Source of the DNA: Nodosilinea sp. LEGE 07298
Lineage (GTDB): Bacteria > Cyanobacteriota > Cyanobacteriia > Phormidesmidales > Phormidesmidaceae
NCBI RefSeq assembly: GCF_015207265.1
Contig: NZ_JADEXE010000005.1
Span: forward strand, 1-60,194
DNA length: 60,194 nt
Reading direction: 5' to 3'
Part shown: positions 1 through 8,870 of the stretch, piece after piece
Position numbering within the stretch: the stretch's first letter is position 1
How the letters are laid out: every line of letters starts with the position of its first letter
Program-made: the position numbers and the translations under genes
Notes under the pieces: generated by a model
Told to the model about the DNA's origin: nothing
Seen by the model: the letters and a program-made list of their open reading frames with translations, nothing else
Database searches by the model: none

Positions 1-483
1 GTAGTCGGCCTCGGCCTTGAAGATGGCCAGCATGCGATCGCTATAGCCCACCAAGCGCTGGGTATCTTTGGCAGAAAAGGCCCACACCCACTGCTGAGGG
101 GCAATGTAGTAGACCACCGGCACCTGGGGATGCTGGGTGCTCAGGTAGTCGCCCATCGCCAGGTTAGGGTTCATGTAGTCAATCAAAACGGCAATATCCG
201 GGGGATTGTCGTCCAGAGCCTGTTTGGCCTGGCGCTGAATCCGCAGGGTGGGCAACAGGTAGGGCAAGGCCTCAAAAAGGCCCACTGAACCAATGCCCGA
301 CGTTTCGCCCACCAGCGTTGCCCCGGCCTTGGCCATACGCGGCCCGCCCAGAGCGGTGATATCAAGGGAAATATTGCGATCGCGGGCGCGATCGCGCAGC
401 GCCTCGATCAGCAGTGCCCCCTGCAAATCGCCAGACACCTCGCCAGTGCTAATAAAAACTCGCTTCCGGCTGGGCTGATCCAT
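1..483 (-). CDS. lpxB: Lipid-A-disaccharide synthase LpxB, N-terminal part (runs off the left edge)
   Basis: LpxB joins UDP-2,3-diacylglucosamine and lipid X into the lipid A disaccharide at the inner membrane. The open frame has an ATG at 483 and no stop down to base 1, giving 161 codons. The N-terminus has the family motif ISTGEVSGDLQGA (residues about 10-22), followed by LGGPRMAKAG and, later, the segment YYIAPQQWVWAF, all typical of LpxB. It lies 19 bp downstream of lpxA in the same direction, so it is probably the last or a late gene of the bamA-lpxC-fabZ-lpxA-lpxB operon. The C-terminal half lies outside the window, so completeness cannot be judged. Confidence 0.92.
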   Translation of the reverse strand, partial: MDQPSRKRVFISTGEVSGDLQGALLIEALRDRARDRNISLDITALGGPRMAKAGATLVGETSGIGSVGLFEALPYLLPTLRIQRQAKQALDDNPPDIAVLIDYMNPNLAMGDYLSTQHPQVPVVYYIAPQQWVWAFSAKDTQRLVGYSDRMLAIFKAEADY

Positions 484-502
484 GCCTCGTGCTGCTCCCA
501 GA

Positions 503-1366
503 CTAGTCGTCATCGCTGTGCCTACTCAGCCTTCGGCCTGGGGTCAACCCCCGGCGATCGGGCTGGATAGCCGCCTGCAAAAATTGGCTAAAGTGGTTGA
601 CCAGCTCATTACTACTGCTCTGGCTCAGCTTTGCGACCGCATTGCTCAACGATTCGCCCGATCGATAGACCAGGCGGTAGGCCTGTTTCAGCTCGCGGTA
701 GGCCTGGGGATCGGCGGTCAGACCGGCCCGCTGTAACCCCACCTGGTTGAGCCCTCGTACGTAAGCCGGGTTGCCGTTGAGCAGGGTAAAAGGAGGCACA
801 TCGCGATCGATCCGGCTAAGGCCACCAATCATCGCCAGTCGACCGACATGCACAAACTGGTGCACCCCTACTAAGCCGCTAATGCGCGCGCCCGACTCGA
901 CATACACATGCCCAGCTAGGGCCACTGAGTTAGCAATAATTACGTTGTCTTCCACCACGCAGTTGTGGGCCACGTGGGAGTACGCCATCAGCAGGTTGTT
1001 ACTGCCCAGCAGGGTGGCAGCCCCCGCATCGGTCGCCCGGTTGATGGTGACATATTCACGAATCAGGTTGTTGTCACCGATGACCACCCGGCTCATCGAG
1101 CCGTCATATTTAAGGTCTTGAGACTCTAGGCCGATGGCCGCCCCAGGAAAAATCCGGTTCTGCGCTCCAATTGTGGTGTCACCGTCGATTACCACGTGGG
1201 GGCCAATTTCGGTGCCGGGGCCAATGGTTACCTGCTCGCCAATAACGGCGTAGGGGCCAACCTTGACCGTAGGGTGGATCTGAGCGCCCCCATGAACCAC
1301 TGCCGTGGGATGAATCAGGGTAGTCAACGGCCTGCCTCCAGAACCCAGGGATTGCAACATAGACAC
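503..1366 (-). CDS. lpxA: UDP-N-acetylglucosamine O-acyltransferase LpxA
   Basis: This enzyme makes the first acyl transfer of lipid A synthesis, from acyl-ACP to UDP-GlcNAc. The 287-residue product shows the left-handed beta-helix hexapeptide pattern (IHPTAVV, IHPTVKVG, IGPGTEIG) from about residue 17. The catalytic histidine region reads SHVAHNCVV, close to the usual AHDC form. The C-terminal helical domain (RELKQAYRLVYRSG) is complete. At 287 residues it is slightly longer than the usual 260 or so. The extra length is the first 13 residues, so an internal start is possible. The gap to fabZ is only 9 bp, which supports co-transcription. Confidence 0.93.
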   Translation of the reverse strand: MSMLQSLGSGGRPLTTLIHPTAVVHGGAQIHPTVKVGPYAVIGEQVTIGPGTEIGPHVVIDGDTTIGAQNRIFPGAAIGLESQDLKYDGSMSRVVIGDNNLIREYVTINRATDAGAATLLGSNNLLMAYSHVAHNCVVEDNVIIANSVALAGHVYVESGARISGLVGVHQFVHVGRLAMIGGLSRIDRDVPPFTLLNGNPAYVRGLNQVGLQRAGLTADPQAYRELKQAYRLVYRSGESLSNAVAKLSQSSSNELVNHFSQFLQAAIQPDRRGLTPGRRLSRHSDDD

Positions 1367-1375
1367 ATTATTTAC

Positions 1376-1921
1376 CTATTTCCCCTGGGGAGCCGTTGTC
1401 GACTCCACCACCGAAAACATCAGATCGCCCTCGCAGACTAGCTGGCCATCGACTTCGGCTCGACCGTGCATTTTGCCAAACCGCAGCCGCTTCATGGCCA
1501 ACAGTTCGACCGTCATTACGAGCTGATCACCGGGCACCACCGGGCGGCGAAACCGTACCTTGTCGATGCCAGCAAATACGCACAACCCCTCAACCCCCGG
1601 CACCTGCATCAGCACAATGCCGCCAACTTGGGCCATCGCTTCAACGATGAGCACCCCCGGCATAATCGGATGGCCGGGGAAATGCCCCTGAAAGTGAGGC
1701 TCGTTGAAGGTGACATTTTTGATCCCAACAGCCTGCTTACCCGGTACATAGTCAATAATGCGATCGACCAGGGCAAAGGGATAGCGATGGGGTAGCAGAG
1801 CATAAATTTCTTCGGCACTATAGCAAGTCTTGACAGAATTCGCCGCAGTATTGTCCGCTGGGGTAGTGTCGATCGGGTCTAGGGTGGTGGTCACAGGGTT
1901 TGATGCAGTTACGTCAATCAC
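1376..1921 (-). CDS. fabZ: 3-hydroxyacyl-ACP dehydratase FabZ
   Basis: FabZ dehydrates 3-hydroxyacyl-ACP in fatty acid elongation. The product is 181 residues against about 150 in the family. The extra residues form a Thr/Ala-rich N-terminus of about 35 residues, so the true start may be internal. The hotdog-fold motifs are clear: [13 protein letters not shown] near residue 43, and [20 protein letters not shown] near 78-97, which contains the catalytic His (FPGHP) and Glu (VEAMAQ). It sits between lpxC and lpxA, the common arrangement that couples fatty-acid and lipid A precursor supply at the beta-hydroxyacyl-ACP branch. Confidence 0.93.
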   Translation of the reverse strand: MIDVTASNPVTTTLDPIDTTPADNTAANSVKTCYSAEEIYALLPHRYPFALVDRIIDYVPGKQAVGIKNVTFNEPHFQGHFPGHPIMPGVLIVEAMAQVGGIVLMQVPGVEGLCVFAGIDKVRFRRPVVPGDQLVMTVELLAMKRLRFGKMHGRAEVDGQLVCEGDLMFSVVESTTAPQGK

Positions 1922-1977
1922 AATCGATGGGTTAGAACAGCAGATGAGATAGGACTTTGCCTAGCTTGATTTTGCCA

Positions 1978-2910
1978 CTAGTGGGGACTCTCGCTATAGA
2001 CCAAGGCCGGTACCAGGGCCGCCGCCAGCTCGCCGTGGAGCCGATGGCTAGCCTTATAGGCCACGATGTGGGCGACAGGTAAACTGCCTAGCAGACTTAA
2101 ATCACCAATTAAGTCGAGCATTTTGTGGCGGGCGGGCTCGTCGTCAAACCGTAGGGGCGGGTTGAGCCAGCCCTCATCACCACACACCAGCGCATTATCT
2201 AAGCTACCGCCCTGAATCAGACCGCTGGCCCGCAGCTGATCAACCTGATGGGCTAAACCAAAGGTGCGGGCCGGGGCCACAGCGGTGGCGAACCCCTCAA
2301 GGCCAAAGGGGTCAGCCTGGTAGGCCCAGCTAAACCACTGGTTGCCGATCGCAGCTACCTCAAAGTCAATGCCATAGGTAAACCGCAGGGCAGGGGCTGG
2401 GAAAGCCGCAACAAAGGCATCGCCGTGGGCAACAGTTACAGGCCGATCAAGGCGGGCTACAGGCCGAAGCTCTGCTTGTATTTGCCGCCCAGCCTGCCGC
2501 AAAGCATCAACCCAACCTAGGGCAGACCCGTCGAGTAGAGGCACTTCTGGCCCAGCAATCTCAATGCGGATGTTATCAATACCAAGACCGACCAAAGCCG
2601 CCAGCAGATGCTCAACCGTACGCACCGCCGCTTCTCCCTGGCGCAGTTCGGTGGAAAGCATGGTGGGGTTCACCGCCTCCAGGCTGGCGGACACAGTGGG
2701 CTGCCCTGGCAGGTCAGTACGCACAAAGAAGCGCCCCTGACCGGGTTCAGCTGGATGCAGGGTGACGGTGGTAGTAGCCCCAGAATGCAGCCCTATGCCC
2801 TGGCGCTCTACAGTGTGCGCCAGGGTGGTTTGGGCCTGAGTGTAGCCCCAGCTGCCGTGGGATGCTGCCCAGCTCCCAGGACTGGTTTGGGCGGTACTGG
2901 TCTGAGCCAT
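1978..2910 (-). CDS. lpxC: UDP-3-O-acyl-N-acetylglucosamine deacetylase LpxC
   Basis: LpxC is the zinc amidase that commits UDP-acyl-GlcNAc to lipid A synthesis. The frame is 310 residues. It shows the family start TLAHTVERQGIGLHSG, the first zinc-ligand segment VEHLLAALVGLGIDN, and the C-terminal motif RHKMLDLIGDL with the other zinc His and Asp. The first 30 residues are low-complexity (Ser/Thr/Gln) and may not be part of the fold. Its ATG overlaps the TAA stop of bamA by one base (TAATG), so translational coupling to the outer-membrane assembly gene is likely. Confidence 0.94.
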   Translation of the reverse strand: MAQTSTAQTSPGSWAASHGSWGYTQAQTTLAHTVERQGIGLHSGATTTVTLHPAEPGQGRFFVRTDLPGQPTVSASLEAVNPTMLSTELRQGEAAVRTVEHLLAALVGLGIDNIRIEIAGPEVPLLDGSALGWVDALRQAGRQIQAELRPVARLDRPVTVAHGDAFVAAFPAPALRFTYGIDFEVAAIGNQWFSWAYQADPFGLEGFATAVAPARTFGLAHQVDQLRASGLIQGGSLDNALVCGDEGWLNPPLRFDDEPARHKMLDLIGDLSLLGSLPVAHIVAYKASHRLHGELAAALVPALVYSESPH

Positions 2911-5279
2911 TAGAACCGCTCCCCAAAGCCGAAGTGAATCCGTCCTTGACCTTGATTGTTGAAGCCGTAGTCGATCCGCAGGGGGCCTAGCGGGGTAGAC
3001 AAGCGCACCCCAGCTCCGTAGCCAATACCGCTACCTGGTTTGCCCCGCGACGGCCCAGGGGCACCGGGCACAGCATTGCCGCTGCCCAGGTCGCTACCGA
3101 CATCTACAAATAACGCCCCACCTAAGAACGAAAACAGCGGAAACCGGTACTCGGCGGTGAGCTGGGCGTAGCTGCGTCCGCTACCGACCTCCCCTTCGTC
3201 GTAGCCGCGAATGGAGTTGGTGCCGCCCAACGCAAAGGCCTCGTAGGGGGGCACGTCGCCCACAATGGTGCCCGCCTGAACGTTGAGGGCCAACGCTTGA
3301 GGCCCCTCGGCAAAGTTCAGCAGGCTGAGGGGAATATAGTAGCTGTAGCTGCCCCGCAGCCGGTTCATAAAGATGCTGCCCCGACCCAGAGGCACCGACT
3401 GCTCGGTATTGAGGCGCAGTATGCTGCCGCTGGTGGGGTTAAAGGCGTCATTGCGGCGATCGAGAGTGGCGCTAATCGGGAAGGTCCACAGATCATCTAC
3501 CCCACCGCTGCTAGCGGTCAGGGGGTTGCCAGCAGCATCTACTGCATTTACTCGGCCCCCTTGGTCGCGAGCCGATACGTTTTGAATTAGAGTGCCTGCC
3601 GCCACCGTCCAGCCGTTGTCGAGGGGACGGCTGAAGGTAATGCCAGTACCCAGACGGCGAATGCGCACCTGATCGCCGTTAGGTAAATCAATTGGGTTAG
3701 GGCCATCCTCAAAGTTGAGGTTGTTGGATGAGCGGGCAAAGGCGGTAGCGGTATAGGAAGTGCGGAAGGGGTCGCCCGCAATCCAGGGATCGGTAAAGGA
3801 CAGATCAAACAGAATATCGCGCGTGCTGAGCTGAGCCTCGGCGCTGAACTTTTGGTTGTTACCGCCAAAGTTATCCTGACGGAAGCTGACCGTACCAAAC
3901 AGGTCACCGGTAAAGTTAAAGCCTAAACCTGCCGCTACCGAGCCGGTGTTGCGCTCAGACACATTGACAATGACTTTGACCTGGCGAGGGTCATCTTCAG
4001 CCGGTTCTAGCCCCGGCACTACATCCTCAAAAATGCCTAAGCCAAATACCCGCTGAAAGTCTTGCTCAATCTGGGTCTGGTTGAACACCTCGCCGGGCTC
4101 AGTCATAAACTCTCGGGTAATGATAAAGGGTCGAGTTCGGCCCTGCACCGGATTACCTTCATCGTCAACAGACTGACCCAGATCGTTGATGTAGCGAACC
4201 TCAATGCTTTCAATTACCCCTTCGGCCACTTCCAGAGTAACTACCCCTTGAGGCGACACCTGCGGCGCTGCCACCACCTGGGCCAGCACATAACCCCGAT
4301 CTTGGTACCACTGGTTCAGCTCCAGGATGCCCTCCTGAAAATCAATCAGGTTGATGATTTCACCCTTTTGCTCGTCGAAGATTTCATTGACTACGTCCTG
4401 GGGCAGCACTTCGTTGCCCTGTACTCGCACGTCCGTGAGCACCGGGTTGGGCTGTACTACGAACGTCACCCGTACCCCCAAATCGGTGTCTTCGGGTTGG
4501 GCATCGACATCGGCAAAAAAGCCGGTGGCAAAAATACTGTTGATGTCCTGCTGCAGCTGGGTGCGTGTGGTTGTACGTCCGGCCTGGGTATCAATGACGC
4601 TGTAGATCAAATTCTCAAGGGAGGGGTCAAGCTCTCCCTGAGTAGGTTGCACCTGCACTTCGGCCACCAGCACTCGGGGCTCTTCGGCCTCCTCAGCTTC
4701 TTCAATGGGGGCTTCGGGGGCTTCTTCCGCCGCTTCGTCAGGAGCTTCGTTACTGGGGTCTGATTCTTCAGGGGTTTCGGTTTGCCCCGGCTGGTTGGGT
4801 GCAGGCTGTGGCTGACTGCGGCGCTGCACAGCCCCGTCTAAAATGCGCTGGGCTTCTTCGGGGCTAATCTCACGCGGGGTGCTGGGGGTCTGAGCTAGCT
4901 CAGCACTCTGTAGTTCAGGAACCGCTTCTGGACTGGCGGTGGGCAAGGCAACGGCAGCAGAATCTGCCGCAGCTTCGCCATCGACAGCACGGTAATCGTT
5001 AATGGCTCCCTGCAGCACCTCCGCGACGGGGCTGGTGCCCAAGTCAGGCTGCGTCAGGCCAAAATTGAGGGTATCGGCTGCTTCGGCAGAGTCGGGCTCT
5101 GGGGCAGCTAGGGATGAGGCACTGTCGCTATAGACTGAATCGACAGCCTGACCAGGTTCAGGGGAAGATTCTTGGAGCAGTTCTGGAACGGCTGGGTTGG
5201 CTTGGGCCGGAGCTGTCATCAGCCCCACTAGCCCTGAAGTGGCCAAAACCGCCAACAAATAATTAGGAGATACCCGCAT
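2910..5279 (-). CDS. bamA: Omp85-family outer membrane assembly protein BamA
   Basis: This protein inserts beta-barrel proteins into the outer membrane. The product is 789 residues: a signal peptide (residues 1-27, ending APAQA), a long acidic Pro/Glu-rich linker (about 30-200), POTRA domains (about 205-440, for example VRVQGNEVLPQDVVNE), then the bacterial surface antigen barrel. The barrel includes LGGTNSIRGYDEG near residue 690, the conserved RGY motif of loop L6, and a terminal aromatic residue (FGFGERF). The acidic linker before the POTRA repeats is unusual in proteobacterial BamA but fits cyanobacterial Omp85. It heads the lipid A gene block and overlaps lpxC by one base. Confidence 0.93.
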   Translation of the reverse strand: MRVSPNYLLAVLATSGLVGLMTAPAQANPAVPELLQESSPEPGQAVDSVYSDSASSLAAPEPDSAEAADTLNFGLTQPDLGTSPVAEVLQGAINDYRAVDGEAAADSAAVALPTASPEAVPELQSAELAQTPSTPREISPEEAQRILDGAVQRRSQPQPAPNQPGQTETPEESDPSNEAPDEAAEEAPEAPIEEAEEAEEPRVLVAEVQVQPTQGELDPSLENLIYSVIDTQAGRTTTRTQLQQDINSIFATGFFADVDAQPEDTDLGVRVTFVVQPNPVLTDVRVQGNEVLPQDVVNEIFDEQKGEIINLIDFQEGILELNQWYQDRGYVLAQVVAAPQVSPQGVVTLEVAEGVIESIEVRYINDLGQSVDDEGNPVQGRTRPFIITREFMTEPGEVFNQTQIEQDFQRVFGLGIFEDVVPGLEPAEDDPRQVKVIVNVSERNTGSVAAGLGFNFTGDLFGTVSFRQDNFGGNNQKFSAEAQLSTRDILFDLSFTDPWIAGDPFRTSYTATAFARSSNNLNFEDGPNPIDLPNGDQVRIRRLGTGITFSRPLDNGWTVAAGTLIQNVSARDQGGRVNAVDAAGNPLTASSGGVDDLWTFPISATLDRRNDAFNPTSGSILRLNTEQSVPLGRGSIFMNRLRGSYSYYIPLSLLNFAEGPQALALNVQAGTIVGDVPPYEAFALGGTNSIRGYDEGEVGSGRSYAQLTAEYRFPLFSFLGGALFVDVGSDLGSGNAVPGAPGPSRGKPGSGIGYGAGVRLSTPLGPLRIDYGFNNQGQGRIHFGFGERF

Positions 5280-5409
5280 CTAAAACTTACCTGCTAAACA
5301 CGTCCACACACCAATCAAAGGCCCATCTCCCGGGCTTAAAGCCAGGGAAAATAGCCCTGGGGCGGGCCGTTGCCCCCGCAATCGGACAAATTCTACCGCA
5401 TTGATGGTG

Positions 5410-6168
5410 CTAATTCTTGGTTGATTGTGCCAGCACCCGCTCTAGCACACGCTGATAGGCGGTTTCGACCTGGCCTAGATCTTGCCGAAAGCGATCTTTG
5501 TCGAGCACCCGCTGGGTTTCGTCGTCGGTGGTTTGATCCCACAGGCGACAGGTGTCGGGGCTAATTTCGTCTCCCAACAAAACCTGTTGCTGAGAGTCAA
5601 GACCAAACTCCAGTTTGAAGTCGACTAGCGTAATGGCGCAGCCCATAAAGAAATCGGTTAGGACTTGATTGATGCTGAGGGCAAGACGGCGCAGGGTAGC
5701 AACCTGTTCCTCGCTGGCGATCGCCATGGCGCGAATGCGATCGCCCGTCAGCAGCGGGTCGCCCAGGTCATCGTTTTTGTAGTAAAACTCCACCAGCGGC
5801 GGCTCCAGACGCTGGCCCAGCGGCAGACCGGTCTGCTTGCAAAGGCTGCCCGCTGCCAGGTTGCGCACCACCACTTCGAGCGGGATGATCTGGAGGGCTT
5901 TGACCCGCATGGTGCGATCGCCCGTGGTTTCCAGCCAGTGAGTCGCCATGCCCGCCGCCTCTAGCTGCCTAAATAGATAAGTGGAAATGGCGCAGTTAAT
6001 TGGCCCTTTATCGACAATCTGCCCCCGTTTTTGAGCGTTAAAGGCGGTGGCGTCGTCTTTAAAGTAGGTGATCAATACCGCCGGGTCGTCGGTGGCATAA
6101 ATAATTTTGGCCTTGCCTTCGTAGAGTTTTTCGCCAAGCGGTGCGCTGGGGGACGTGCCGGAAACCAT
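5410..6168 (-). CDS. purC: Phosphoribosylaminoimidazole-succinocarboxamide synthase PurC
   Basis: PurC (SAICAR synthase) ligates aspartate to CAIR in de novo purine synthesis. The conserved N-terminal YEGKAKIIYATDD, the segment DDATAFNAQKRG, the domain core (ALQIIPLEVVVRNLAAGSL) and the LVDFKLEFG and DEISPDTCRLWD motifs are all present. A GTG at 6192 would add eight residues. I prefer the ATG at 6168 because homology begins soon after it, but no strong ribosome-binding site separates the two. It lies 130 bp upstream of bamA in the same direction, so read-through into the envelope block is possible. Confidence 0.93.
   Translation of the reverse strand: MVSGTSPSAPLGEKLYEGKAKIIYATDDPAVLITYFKDDATAFNAQKRGQIVDKGPINCAISTYLFRQLEAAGMATHWLETTGDRTMRVKALQIIPLEVVVRNLAAGSLCKQTGLPLGQRLEPPLVEFYYKNDDLGDPLLTGDRIRAMAIASEEQVATLRRLALSINQVLTDFFMGCAITLVDFKLEFGLDSQQQVLLGDEISPDTCRLWDQTTDDETQRVLDKDRFRQDLGQVETAYQRVLERVLAQSTKN
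5717..5726. repeat. HIP1 octamer (example site in GGCGATCGCC)
   Basis: GCGATCGC, extended to GGCGATCGCC here, recurs throughout the window inside and outside genes, for example at 55230-55237. This is the highly iterated palindrome of many cyanobacteria and supports the taxonomic reading. Confidence 0.9.
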
Positions 6169-6383
6169 AGTCAGGGGCAGGAGTAGGGACACCCCATAGT
6201 AGCGTTCGGAGTTGCCCCCTTGACGCGCTCACCGTGACACCCCAATACAGTGGCCCAACGACAGACGTAACCGAGGGTTTGCGACTTAGAGCACGCAATG
6301 GTTCGCCGTAGCGCTGTACCCTTGCTGTACCCTGGTTTAAGTAACCGTAACCATCGCAACCTGTCATCACCTCATAACGCCCC

Positions 6384-7619
6384 ATGGCCACCATCAACGA
6401 CAACTATCTGAAGCTCAAAGCGGGCTACCTATTCCCTGAAATTGCCCGCCGAGTTGCGACCTTTGCCGAGGCCAACCCCGACGCGCCAATCATCAAGCTG
6501 GGCATTGGCGATGTTACCGAGCCTTTGCCCGAGGCCTGCCGCACCGCCATGGTCAAAGCGGTAGAGGATATGGGCGATCGCGACAATTTCAAAGGCTATG
6601 GCCCCGAGCAGGGCTACCTGTGGCTGCGCGAAAAAGTGGCCCAGCACGACTTTCAAAGCCGGGGCTGCGATATTGACCCCAGCGAAATTTTCATCTCCGA
6701 TGGCTCCAAGTGCGACTGCGGCAACATATTAGATATCTTCGGCAGCAATAACTCGATCGCCGTCACCGACCCGGTCTACCCCGTCTACGTTGACACCAAC
6801 GTGATGGCCGGCCACACCGGTCCCGCCAATGAGAACGGCGAATATGATGGCCTCACCTACCTGCCGATCAGCGCCGAAAACGCCTTCACCGCCAGCATCC
6901 CCCACGAAAAAGTAGACCTGATCTACCTCTGCTTCCCCAACAACCCCACTGGGGCTGTGGCCAGCAAAGAGCACCTGCAGGCCTGGGTCAACTACGCCCG
7001 CGCCCACGGCTCGATCATTCTGTTTGATGCCGCCTACGAGGCCTTCATCACCGACCCGGCCATTCCTCACTCTATTTATGAGATTGAGGGAGCGCGGGAA
7101 TGCGCGATCGAATTCCGCTCGTTTTCGAAGAATGCGGGCTTTACCGGCACCCGCTGCGCCCTGACTGTCGTGCCCAAAACCCTGATGGGCAAAGCCGCCG
7201 ACGGTAGCGAAGTCGCCCTCCACAGCCTGTGGAACCGCCGCCAGTCTACCAAGTTCAACGGCGTGTCGTACATCGTGCAGCGCGGGGCCGAGGCGGTCTA
7301 TTCACCCGAGGGGCAGGCCCAAACCAAAGCGTTGATCGACTTTTACATGGAGAACGCCCGCATTATTCGCGAGCAGCTCACCGCCGCAGGCATTGCCGTC
7401 TACGGCGGCGTCAACGCGCCCTACGTGTGGGTCAAAACCCCCAACGACCTCACCAGCTGGGACTTTTTTGACAAGCTGCTGCACAGCTGCCATGTGGTCG
7501 GCACCCCCGGCTCGGGCTTTGGGGCCGCAGGCGAAGGCTACTTCCGCATCTCAGCTTTCAACAGCCGCGACAATGTGAATGAGGCCATGCGCCGCGTCAC
7601 CGAAAAGTTTCGGGTTTAG
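6384..7619 (+). CDS. dapL: LL-diaminopimelate aminotransferase DapL
   Basis: DapL converts tetrahydrodipicolinate directly to LL-diaminopimelate for lysine and peptidoglycan synthesis, the route used by cyanobacteria, plants and chlamydiae. The 411-residue product is full length. It shows the start [16 protein letters not shown], the type I aminotransferase motif [11 protein letters not shown], and the PLP-binding lysine in [13 protein letters not shown] (Lys249). It is divergent from purC, with about 215 bp between them. A strong hairpin after the stop (7633-7660) probably ends its transcript. Confidence 0.95.
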   Translation: MATINDNYLKLKAGYLFPEIARRVATFAEANPDAPIIKLGIGDVTEPLPEACRTAMVKAVEDMGDRDNFKGYGPEQGYLWLREKVAQHDFQSRGCDIDPSEIFISDGSKCDCGNILDIFGSNNSIAVTDPVYPVYVDTNVMAGHTGPANENGEYDGLTYLPISAENAFTASIPHEKVDLIYLCFPNNPTGAVASKEHLQAWVNYARAHGSIILFDAAYEAFITDPAIPHSIYEIEGARECAIEFRSFSKNAGFTGTRCALTVVPKTLMGKAADGSEVALHSLWNRRQSTKFNGVSYIVQRGAEAVYSPEGQAQTKALIDFYMENARIIREQLTAAGIAVYGGVNAPYVWVKTPNDLTSWDFFDKLLHSCHVVGTPGSGFGAAGEGYFRISAFNSRDNVNEAMRRVTEKFRV

Positions 7620-7632
7620 CAACCTCCCTCAC

Positions 7633-7660
7633 CAGCCCCGACACTCCAATGTTGGGGCTG
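7633..7660 (+). terminator. Hairpin downstream of dapL
   Basis: The arms CAGCCCCGACA and TGTTGGGGCTG pair over 11 bp (one G-T pair) around a 6-base loop, 13 bp after the dapL stop. No long T-tract follows, so this is either a weak intrinsic terminator or a 3'-end stabiliser. Confidence 0.6.
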
Positions 7661-7727
7661 AGAGCCAAACCCTCTGATGAAAACTGGCGCTAGCTCCGTG
7701 GATTGCAAAAATATTCAGCTGCCGTAG

Positions 7728-7744
7728 GGTGGGCACTGCCCACC
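7728..7744. repeat. Short perfect palindrome in the hisG leader
   Basis: GGTGGGCA, one C, then TGCCCACC form a perfect inverted repeat about 48 bp before the hisG start. Similar GGTGGGCA/TGCCCACC palindromes occur between genes in many cyanobacteria. It may be a dispersed repeat or a protein site. Confidence 0.5.
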
Positions 7745-7791
7745 AGTCAGCGAGTCTCCCACGCTCCAACTCCTGCCAAGGAATGACCATT

Positions 7792-8439
7792 ATGCTCACC
7801 ATTGCCCTACCCAAGGGCGGCATGCTCAAAGACAGCATTCGCCTACTGCAAGCCGTTGGCCTCGACTTTAGCCTGTTTCAAGACAGCGCCAACCGCCAGC
7901 TGCAAATTACCGACCCCACCGGGCAAGCCACCGGGCTGCTGGTGCGCGCCCAGGATGTACCCGTGTATGTCGAATACGGTCAGGCGCAGCTGGGTATGGT
8001 GGGCTACGACGTGCTGCGCGAGAAAAAGCCTGCGGTAGCTCACCTGGCCGACTTAGGCTTTGGCGGCTGTCGCCTGTCAGTGGCGGTAAAGACCAACAGC
8101 CCCTATCGTTCGGCGCTAGATTTACCCGCTCACAGCCGGGTGGCCTCTAAGTACGTCAACTGCGCCCGCGACTACTTCCAAAGCCTAGATTTGCCGGTGG
8201 AAATTGTGCCACTCTACGGTTCGGTCGAGCTAGGGCCAATAACGGGCATGTCGGAGGCGATCGTAGACTTGGTTTCGACAGGCAAAACCCTAAAAGAAAA
8301 CAATTTGATGGAACTCGAAGTGCTGTACTACAGCACGGCTCGGCTGATTGCTCACCCGCTGAGCTACCGAGTTAATCCCTACGGGTTGAAAGAGCTGATC
8401 GATCGCCTGCGAGATCAGGTTGAGGCCGTTGCGGTGTAG
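7792..8439 (+). CDS. hisG: ATP phosphoribosyltransferase HisG, short form
   Basis: HisG catalyses the first step of histidine synthesis (ATP plus PRPP). From the ATG at 7792 the protein is 215 residues, the size of the short class that lacks the C-terminal regulatory domain and needs HisZ as partner. Visible motifs are [29 protein letters not shown] and the PRPP loop region [14 protein letters not shown]. An AAGGA at 7778-7782 sits 9 bp before this ATG, which favours it over the ATG at 7783 and over a longer 7729 start. No hisZ lies in the window. Confidence 0.93.
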   Translation: MLTIALPKGGMLKDSIRLLQAVGLDFSLFQDSANRQLQITDPTGQATGLLVRAQDVPVYVEYGQAQLGMVGYDVLREKKPAVAHLADLGFGGCRLSVAVKTNSPYRSALDLPAHSRVASKYVNCARDYFQSLDLPVEIVPLYGSVELGPITGMSEAIVDLVSTGKTLKENNLMELEVLYYSTARLIAHPLSYRVNPYGLKELIDRLRDQVEAVAV

Positions 8440-8870
8440 ACATTTGTGGAAACTGAGAACAACAGAAGCACCAATCTGTCTTCGGTAACATGTGTCGTGG
8501 CCCCAAATTCGTCACAATGGACGGTGGTAGTACGATTTATGTCCTGTCAGCCCCGGCCTCTCATAAATGCGTTAGCTTTTCGTAAAGCGTTCAGATTGCA
8601 GGTTTTAGCTGGCGCAAATAACGCCGAATGTGCATCTAAGCCCTTATGGCAATGTCTGTGGTCTGTTTAGCAGTGCTAACCAAGGCTATATGGCATCTTA
8701 ATCTATACCGAGATTAGAAAAATTGCCGCTAGATAGCACCAGGCAGTCACATCGCCCTAGAGGCTGTTGAAGACTCCCCGGCTGGGGCAGAGATTTGCGT
8801 ATCAGTAGAGTCGCGATCGCCCTGATTGCTGCTAACTGCCGCCGCCCCCCGATGGAATTGGAGAAATCAT
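8440..8870. other. Intergenic region, no gene recognised
   Basis: This is about 430 bp between hisG and the MFS gene. A 74-codon frame (8446-8670, plus) overlaps nothing but has no recognisable family and no clear ribosome-binding site. A small CCCC/GGGG hairpin lies near 8776-8787. I see no tRNA or known riboswitch. Confidence 0.5.

Noticed and set aside
8446-8670. A 74-codon ORF after hisG
   Set aside because: No ribosome-binding site, no recognisable family and ordinary random-frame composition; left unannotated.
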